From contig NZ_MRAE01000011.1 in assembly GCF_002008345.1 (NCBI RefSeq), forward strand, positions 18,531 through 82,530: a DNA stretch of 64,000 bases. Reading direction: 5' to 3'. Under the pieces are notes generated by a model that was not told the origin of the DNA, ran no database searches, and was given only the letters and a program-made list of their open reading frames with translations. The position numbers and the translations under genes were made by a program. Positions 58,854-64,000 of this stretch are shown one piece after another. Each line of letters begins with the position of its first letter. The stretch's first letter is position 1. This DNA is from Clostridium tepidum (GTDB lineage: Bacteria > Bacillota > Clostridia > Clostridiales > Clostridiaceae).

Positions 58854-60212
58854 TTAAAGTAATGGTACTAATGTAATTTCTTTTTCATCATATACATTTT
58901 TATCTTCTACTAATTCCACTCTTATTATATATGTTTTTCCTATATTACTATCATTTTTGGTAGCAAGTATTACAACACTTGTATTTGTTACTTGTTTAAT
59001 CTTAGCAATATCAGAATCTACATTCAAACTACATTTAATTTCTTTATCTGTAGGATTTTCTATATCCCATTTCCACATTTTCCCCACTTTATGTTTATCT
59101 ACACCAAGTATTTTTAATCCTTCTGCTACTTCTTCTACTATTATATTAATAACCTTTTCTACATTATTATATTTAATTACTATTGTAGTTTGTCCTACTC
59201 CTATTCCTGTTATAATATTTTTATCTACACTAGCAACATTAATATTATTACTTATATATTCTACTACTGGATTAGTATCAACTACACCATCTTTATAGAA
59301 TTTTACTTGAATAGTAGCGGTTTGCTCTTTATTTAATTTTATATCTGTAGAAGTTACTTCTATATTATATACTGTTTCTTGTACATTTACTTTTATAACT
59401 TTCTCTACATTATTATATAGAATTTTAAAATCTGTATTTCCTACTTGCAAACCTGTTATAGTTTTAGTGCTTTCGTCAAATTTGACTAAATATTTATCAT
59501 ATATGTAACTTACTACTGGATCAGTATCAATAATATTATTCTTTTTAAATTCTATATTAATTACTTTACTTTCATTTTCTTTTAAATCTAAATTTGAATC
59601 GCCCATTATGGCGATTTCATATTTGTTATTTATGTATATCTTTAATAATTTTTCATTATAGGCAACTTCATTTTCTAAATCATCTATATTTGTTTGTATT
59701 TGTCCTTTTTTACAATAGAATTTAATAATATTTTTTTCTGTTTGTGTATATCCTTCAATTACATAACAGTTATCGTATAGAATGAACTTTATACCTTCTT
59801 CTAAATATTTAGTTATATTATTTACTTGTGCTATTACTTGTATCTTACCATCTGTAATAGGAATATCCCCTTGTATTGATTGAATTGAATCTTCTACAAT
59901 ACAATCTATAGAATATACTCCATCGCCAAATTTAAAATGTAATTTATTATTTATTCTTCTTACAGTATAAATACTATACACTTCATTATAATTTTCTGTT
60001 TCCTGTATTACAATCCATTTTTGATTTAAACAATCTATTACATCACCTTGCATTACAGGTACATCTTTATCAATAAACATATATTTTGTGTCTATATATT
60101 CTTTATCTTTAATTTCTTTGAAAAAACAAATCGAACATATGTTGCTATTTATAATACACTTTTTACCTGCTCTTTTTAATTGTTGTAAAAAATGATTTTT
60201 TAAACTATTCAA
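58854..60212 (-). CDS. Phage-type protein with bacterial Ig-like (Big2) repeats
   Basis: 452 residues. The N-terminal ~200 residues (MNSLKNHFLQQLKRAGKKC..., VMQGDVIDCLNQKW) resemble clostridial prophage structural proteins. At least two Big2-type repeats follow (ITGLQVGNTDFKILYNN, ITGIGVGQTTIVIKYNN), each ending in a VEKVI strand. Such repeats decorate phage virions and bind surfaces. It lies at the downstream end of a phage gene run. Confidence 0.65.
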   Translation of the reverse strand: MNSLKNHFLQQLKRAGKKCIINSNICSICFFKEIKDKEYIDTKYMFIDKDVPVMQGDVIDCLNQKWIVIQETENYNEVYSIYTVRRINNKLHFKFGDGVYSIDCIVEDSIQSIQGDIPITDGKIQVIAQVNNITKYLEEGIKFILYDNCYVIEGYTQTEKNIIKFYCKKGQIQTNIDDLENEVAYNEKLLKIYINNKYEIAIMGDSNLDLKENESKVINIEFKKNNIIDTDPVVSYIYDKYLVKFDESTKTITGLQVGNTDFKILYNNVEKVIKVNVQETVYNIEVTSTDIKLNKEQTATIQVKFYKDGVVDTNPVVEYISNNINVASVDKNIITGIGVGQTTIVIKYNNVEKVINIIVEEVAEGLKILGVDKHKVGKMWKWDIENPTDKEIKCSLNVDSDIAKIKQVTNTSVVILATKNDSNIGKTYIIRVELVEDKNVYDEKEITLVPLL

Positions 60213-60302
60213 TATTTATCACCTTCCTTATATCACTAAAAATGATAAGAATTTTAACGTGTCTATGATAAGGACACGTTTCGCACATAAGTGTACGAAT
60301 AT

Positions 60303-60653
60303 TTACCTTCTACCCCTTGTAAAAAGTAAGCTTATATTACTATAATCTTCTTCTGTTTGAGGTATAGATGCAATTCTTTGTTTTATATCTTCTATTCTTT
60401 TTCGTAGTAATTTATACGCTTCATTTGTAGTAAAATCTGTACTTCCATCAGTAATTTTTCTCATTAAATCTACGTCATTGCTTACACTTTCTAAAATATC
60501 TACTACTGTAATAAGTAAATCCTTCTGCATATCTTTTTTTATATATTCTGCATCTGCTTGTAAATCATTTTCTTGTAAATAAATTGTATATTCACTATCA
60601 CTAAAATAATCTTTATTATTAAGTTCTAGTTTCAATCTATCTAATACTTTCAT
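60303..60653 (-). CDS. Phage head-tail connector-like protein
   Basis: 116 residues, mostly helical (MKVLDRLKLELNN, ADAEYIKKDMQKDLL, YKLLRKRIEDIKQRIASIP). Size and helix pattern resemble gp6-like connectors, but no sharp motif is present. Frame is open to 60710; AAAGGAGG right before the ATG at 60653 sets the start. Precedes the Ig-like gene as in phage modules. Confidence 0.5.
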   Translation of the reverse strand: MKVLDRLKLELNNKDYFSDSEYTIYLQENDLQADAEYIKKDMQKDLLITVVDILESVSNDVDLMRKITDGSTDFTTNEAYKLLRKRIEDIKQRIASIPQTEEDYSNISLLFTRGRR

Positions 60654-60685
60654 ATAAAAACCTCCTTTAATTTTAAGTAAATAAA

Positions 60686-60713
60686 AAGATACAGGACAAA
60701 ATTCCTGCATCTT
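60686..60713 (-). terminator. Terminator of the membrane-anchored cargo gene
   Basis: Arms 60686-60695 and 60704-60713 (one G-U on the minus strand), followed by U residues. It cuts the segment between the two phage genes. Confidence 0.7.
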
Positions 60714-60723
60714 GATTTATTAA

Positions 60724-61467
60724 CTACTTATTTAATTTATCATAGTCAAATTTTTCTTTTACTTCAAAACCATCTGGATAAATGACTACTATTTCTAAAT
60801 ATTTAGGTTTTAATGGTAATATTTTATCTGAATCAAATGTTCCTAAAATAACATCATAATATACTGGACTTTCTGGGAAAAATGGTGTTGTTGTACCATT
60901 AAAATTATTTCTTTCAATATTTTTAGGTTGAATTACTGTTTCCTTACCGCTTTCTGAATAAACTCTTAATACAATATGCAAATCTTTTATGAAATCTATA
61001 TCATCCCCACCAACAGTTGCCATGCAATCTATATCTTTCAAATTTATTTTTTCTTTTTTTAGTTCTTCTATAACATTATCAATGTTAGGTTCTATATACT
61101 TTTGACTAATTGTCTGAGAAACAATTGCTACTTCAAGATACGGAGTATCTATGCCTAAAGCAAATCCTTTAGTTTCTTTAAATTTATCAAGAGAACGAGA
61201 TTTACCATATTGTTTTTTAATTCCACCTTCAACATCTTTATACTTCTTACCTAATTCTATTGCTTTTTGAAACTGTTCTTTAGTTAGTGGTGATATATCA
61301 TACCCATTTATTTTATTTTCATTATTTTTTGTTATATTTGTACTTTGCGTTTTTACTGTATTATTTGATTTTTTAGTATTAAAATAATAATAAGTTCCTA
61401 CGCTCGAAAGAATTCCTACAACAACCAAAGACACAACTAGCACTATAATATTTTTTCTTTTACTCAT
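60724..61467 (-). CDS. Membrane-anchored protein of unknown function, moron-like
   Basis: 247 residues: basic start, one membrane helix (about 8-29), then an extracytoplasmic domain with no recognised family (SKRKNIIVLVVSL, KINGYDISPLTKEQF, YLEVAIVSQTISQKY, YLEIVVIYPDGFEVKEK). It has its own terminator and sits inside phage genes, as accessory morons do. May be a host-altering gene; that is inference. Confidence 0.6.
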   Translation of the reverse strand: MSKRKNIIVLVVSLVVVGILSSVGTYYYFNTKKSNNTVKTQSTNITKNNENKINGYDISPLTKEQFQKAIELGKKYKDVEGGIKKQYGKSRSLDKFKETKGFALGIDTPYLEVAIVSQTISQKYIEPNIDNVIEELKKEKINLKDIDCMATVGGDDIDFIKDLHIVLRVYSESGKETVIQPKNIERNNFNGTTTPFFPESPVYYDVILGTFDSDKILPLKPKYLEIVVIYPDGFEVKEKFDYDKLNK

Positions 61468-61536
61468 AATTTATCCCCCTAATCAATTTCACATACCAAT
61501 TATAACATATTTTGTAATATAAGGGTGTATTATGTA

Positions 61537-61767
61537 CTATTTTAATTTTTCTTTTATATCTTTAACATCTTCTTCAATGTTATCAACCTTGTTAAGATTA
61601 AGATTTAAATTTTTAATTGTTTGTTGATAATTAATTTCTCTCTTTGAGTTCTCCTCTTGTACCTTGTCCACAAATTCTTTATAGTCCTTTCTTTGATAAA
61701 ACCAAAACACTAGCATTAGTGCTAAAAGTGGACTTTGATTTGCTATAATTGTAAAAATATTTTCCAT
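61537..61767 (-). CDS. BhlA/UviB-family holin-like protein
   Basis: 76 residues: one N-terminal hydrophobic helix (about 5-22, SPLLALMLVFWFYQ) then a coiled-coil-like charged tail (KEFVDKVQEENSKR...). This matches the BhlA/UviB group linked to bacteriocin or prophage lysis. No endolysin is seen beside it. Confidence 0.7.
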   Translation of the reverse strand: MENIFTIIANQSPLLALMLVFWFYQRKDYKEFVDKVQEENSKREINYQQTIKNLNLNLNKVDNIEEDVKDIKEKLK

Positions 61768-61825
61768 TATTAATTACCTTCTTTCTTTTTAATCACCTCT
61801 TTAAAAAATACTATTTTAAAAATAT

Positions 61826-61851
61826 TGACGTACTCTTTAAAGGGTACGTCA
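61826..61851 (-). terminator. Terminator after the 91-aa phage gene
   Basis: Arms 61826-61838 and 61839-61851 pair fully on the minus strand (TGACGTACCCTTT), directly after the stop. Confidence 0.75.
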
Positions 61852-61852
61852 T

Positions 61853-62128
61853 TTACTTACAAACATAATACATTAAACTGCTTACTCCTACTTCTGTATC
61901 TGTTTCTATTTTTATACTGTTTATAGAAAAATCCTGTAAAATTAATTCTTCACCCGAACAAAGATAAATATAATCTTTAGAATTGTTTATATAAATCTTT
62001 AACCTATTTGTAACATTATAGATTTTTAAATATTCGTAACTATCAAATTCTTTCTCATATGTTTCTTTTTCTTGTAGTTTTATCCAACCATTACTTGTTG
62101 CTATTTTTGAATACTTTACATTTCCCAT
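61853..62128 (-). CDS. Small phage-associated protein (91 aa)
   Basis: Starts MGNVKYSKIATSNGWIKLQ and is rich in alternating Ile/Tyr/Asn strands (YLKIYNVTNRLKIYINN), suggesting a beta-rich structural or fibre-tip protein. AAGGA lies nine bases before the ATG at 62128; an ATG at 62137 is too close. No family recognised. Confidence 0.55.
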   Translation of the reverse strand: MGNVKYSKIATSNGWIKLQEKETYEKEFDSYEYLKIYNVTNRLKIYINNSKDYIYLCSGEELILQDFSINSIKIETDTEVGVSSLMYYVCK

Positions 62129-62138
62129 TATTATCATT

Positions 62139-62520
62139 CCTTTCTTTTTAGTGTCCTGCTCGGGGACATAATATTTAAAACCGTAGTAAGTTACGGGTAT
62201 AAGATTTTGGACACACTTGTGTGGAAACGAATTTCCGAAAATATTTTGATGTAGACAAAAAGTCGCTATCCTTTTGAGGGATAACGGAATATCCTAAAAC
62301 AGGACTTCCAAAAATTAAATAGCAGGTGAAAAAGAGAATTTCCACGTTTCAGATTATCTGATGTAAGTATTGTTTACATCAAAATTTTTCTGTGGGTAAA
62401 AATATGGTTAGTGTACTTTTTTTTCAGAAGAAAGGGGGAACGAATAATTATTTTCATAATAAAACCTTATTTATTTTATTAATTTAATAATATTTCCCGC
62501 TACTTTTTAGCAAAATAAAA
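62139..62520. other. Structured non-coding gap in the phage segment
   Basis: About 380 bases without an open frame but with several dyads: TGTCC...GGACA near 62152-62168, GGACACAC/GTGTG near 62210, TGATGTAA (62359-62366) / TTACATCA (62374-62381), and TTTTGATGTA near 62257 with TACATCAAAA near 62375. May hold an RNA gene or recombination/regulatory sites. Confidence 0.4.
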
Positions 62521-62544
62521 TAGCCAGTTATTTAAAACTGACTA
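62520..62544 (-). terminator. Terminator overlapping the recombinase stop
   Basis: Arms TAGCCAGTT (62521-62529) and AACTGACTA (62536-62544) pair on the minus strand with one G-U. Confidence 0.6.
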
Positions 62545-63153
62545 TCTATTCTCATATTCTTTAACCCTACGATAAAAAGTTGCTTTAGTTAGACCTAATA
62601 TTTCCATTGCTTCAACTGCTTTTATCTCTTTATTCTTCCACTTATCATAGATATTAATAAAATTATCATCTATTTCAATTTTAGGTCTACCAAATTCAAC
62701 ACCTTTATTTTTTGCAATTGCTATTCCTTCTCGTTGTCTACTTTTTATTTTATTTCTTTCCTGCTCTGCCATTGTAGCTAATACTTCTATAAGTATATTA
62801 TTTATCATTTTAAGCATTTCTTTTGCAATACCTTCATCCATACCATCTAAATTAGTTGTAGTTGTTGGAATATCTAATATAATTACTCTTACACCTTTAT
62901 TTTTATAATATTCTAATTCCTGTTTGATTAACTCTTTATTCCTTCCCAAACGGTCTAACTCTTTTACTACAATTGTATCTCCTTCTCCTGTTACTCTTTT
63001 CATTATTTCATATTCTTTACGTTCAAAATCTTTACCACTCTGCTTATCAGTAAATAATACTATATCCTTATTAAATTTCTTTAATTCTTCTATTTGTCTA
63101 TCTAAATTTTGGTCTTTACTGCTTACTCTTGCATAACCATATATTCTACCCAT
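62542..63153 (-). CDS. Serine recombinase (resolvase/invertase family)
   Basis: 203 residues. Catalytic Ser in YGYARVSSKDQN; conserved R residues in ELDRLGRN and MAEQERNKIKSRQREGI; C-terminal helix-turn-helix (VEAMEILGLTKATFYRRVKEY). Small resolvase/invertase type, too short for a large integrase. It interrupts the expected phage head-gene order. Dense TGATAC repeats lie directly upstream. Confidence 0.9.
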   Translation of the reverse strand: MGRIYGYARVSSKDQNLDRQIEELKKFNKDIVLFTDKQSGKDFERKEYEIMKRVTGEGDTIVVKELDRLGRNKELIKQELEYYKNKGVRVIILDIPTTTTNLDGMDEGIAKEMLKMINNILIEVLATMAEQERNKIKSRQREGIAIAKNKGVEFGRPKIEIDDNFINIYDKWKNKEIKAVEAMEILGLTKATFYRRVKEYENR

Positions 63154-63178
63154 GTTTCAAAACCCCTCTCATTACTTT

Positions 63179-63323
63179 TGATACTCTAATTATATCATAG
63201 TGTATCAATAAGTCAATGTATTTATGATACGTTTCATAAGTTTTTTAATGAAGTTTTGATACATAGATAAACATTGATATATAGTAATATAGATAGTGTG
63301 TCATATAGTACACCTTTTGATAC
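63179..63323. promoter_or_regulatory. TGATAC repeat field, possible res site
   Basis: TGATAC or its complement occurs at 63179-63184, 63202-63207 (inverted, 29-bp span), 63225-63230, 63257-63262 and 63318-63323, with variants TGATAT (63275-63280) and GTGTCA (63298-63303). Another lies at 63396-63401. It sits just upstream of the recombinase start, where res sites of resolvases are usually found. Confidence 0.5.
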
Positions 63324-63703
63324 ACGTTCCCTTTAAAAGGAACGTCCCCAATTTTGGTGTCGTTAATCTCATAGACATAGTATAAGGATACGGCTTGATA
63401 CTTTAGTATGATGAACCATTGTAGTGTTATAGTATTAAAGTAATATAAAGTAGCAAGTGGAAATAATTTCCCCTTGAAATCCTTCTACTCTTATAAATAA
63501 ACCTTATAGCACCTATAACTAATATATATAACAGTGGGAAAACATACGCTGAATTATTTCCCAACTATTTCCCATTATATTAACTACCCTATTATCTTAA
63601 ATATATTTCCCATATTATTTCCTATATGTCCACAACGGACACACTTATATATCAATGTTTATTACATTTTAACTTCTGTCCTGTTTGGGACAAATGTTAA
63701 CAT
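63324..63703. other. Gap between portal and recombinase genes
   Basis: About 380 bases without a supported gene. It contains a hairpin ACGTTCC (63324-63330) / GGAACGT (63339-63345), a small dyad TGTCC (63677-63681) / GGACA (63688-63692), and a palindrome AAATGTTAACATTT (63692-63705) over the portal stop. Mostly AT-rich. May be a deletion scar in the phage head module. Confidence 0.4.
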
Positions 63704-64000
63704 TTAACCGACCTCTTTATCAATCTCGCTATCATTTTCAGTGATAGCCAATTCTTTATTTTCATCTGTTTTAATATCCTCTTTTTTGTCCCCTATATTT
63801 TCACTTTTCAACCTAGCCAACTCTTGTGTTACATCTTGTGTTATTTCTGACTTTTCTATAATAGTTTGAAGTGATATAGCTCCCATTTCCCATTGTGTCT
63901 TTAAGTTTTGTAATAACTCATTCTGATTGATTGGCTTACTATAATTAAATTCTACGTCTATATAATCATCATCATTAAATACAATCCCTTGCATTGCTAA
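63704..64000 (-). CDS. Phage portal protein, C-terminal part (cut by the window edge)
   Basis: The frame is open through the right edge. The visible ~98 residues (YIDVEFNYSKPINQNELLQNL, TQWEMGAISLQTIIEKSE, QELARLKSEN, then an acidic tail) look like the C-terminus of SPP1 gp6-type portals. The acidic, low-complexity tail is usual. Head genes that should follow are not present. Confidence 0.6.
   Translation of the reverse strand, partial: LAMQGIVFNDDDYIDVEFNYSKPINQNELLQNLKTQWEMGAISLQTIIEKSEITQDVTQELARLKSENIGDKKEDIKTDENKELAITENDSEIDKEVG

Overview
The window is AT-rich chromosomal DNA of a spore-forming Clostridium. Gene content, strong GGAGG-type ribosome-binding sites, SpoIVF, SASP and BclA-like genes and the SCIFF peptide suggest the C. 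botulinum group I / C. sporogenes group; the species is inferred, not proven. Almost everything reads on the minus strand. Plus-strand exceptions are a D-Ala-D-Ala carboxypeptidase (330-1580), a short PhzF-like gene (28811-29365) and an RseC-family gene (37733-38161).

Layout: (1) 1-14.9 kb holds cell-wall and housekeeping genes (carboxypeptidase, pseudouridine synthase, RidA, LCP ligase, YqeK, NadD, YhbY, Obg), then the rplU-prp-rpmA ribosomal operon with its L21 leader, RNase G, a radical-SAM pair, and a SpoIVFB/SpoIVFA-like pair. (2) 15.2-16.7 kb is a collagen-like, probably exosporium, gene of about 35 nine-residue repeats. (3) 17.1-27.8 kb is the shape and division cluster: rodA, minEDC, a long PBP2, mreDCB, radC, maf and a SPOR protein. 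(4) 28-37.6 kb holds an acetyltransferase, the PhzF-like protein, an ACT regulator, a 6S-like RNA, two tRNA-Leu genes, a transglycosylase, coaE, polA, aroC and a run of small probable spore genes, three of them under 50 codons. (5) 38-58.2 kb starts with a foldback repeat and a second 6S-type RNA beside aspS, followed by hisS, hemZ, a metallo-hydrolase, dtd, relA, apt, a degenerate RecJ-like protein, secFD, the SCIFF maturase with its 45-residue peptide, yajC, tgt, queA, ruvBA and a BofC-like gene. (6) 58.3-64 kb has a second foldback repeat in opposite orientation, then an incomplete, rearranged prophage segment: Ig-like structural protein, connector-like protein, membrane-anchored cargo gene, UviB-type holin, serine recombinase and the tail of a portal gene.

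How the parts work together: MreBCD, RodA and PBP2 form the elongation machine and MinCDE positions division. RplU-Prp-RpmA is a self-contained L27 maturation unit. RelA, Apt, Dtd and the tRNA synthetases form a translation and stringent-response block. SecDF, YajC, Tgt, QueA and RuvAB keep the order common in Firmicutes. No CRISPR array, rRNA operon or intact insertion sequence was seen. The least ordinary observations are the paired foldback elements, the two related 6S-type RNAs, hairpins that cover ribosome-binding sites, the active-site-altered RecJ-like protein and the TGATAC repeat field upstream of the recombinase.
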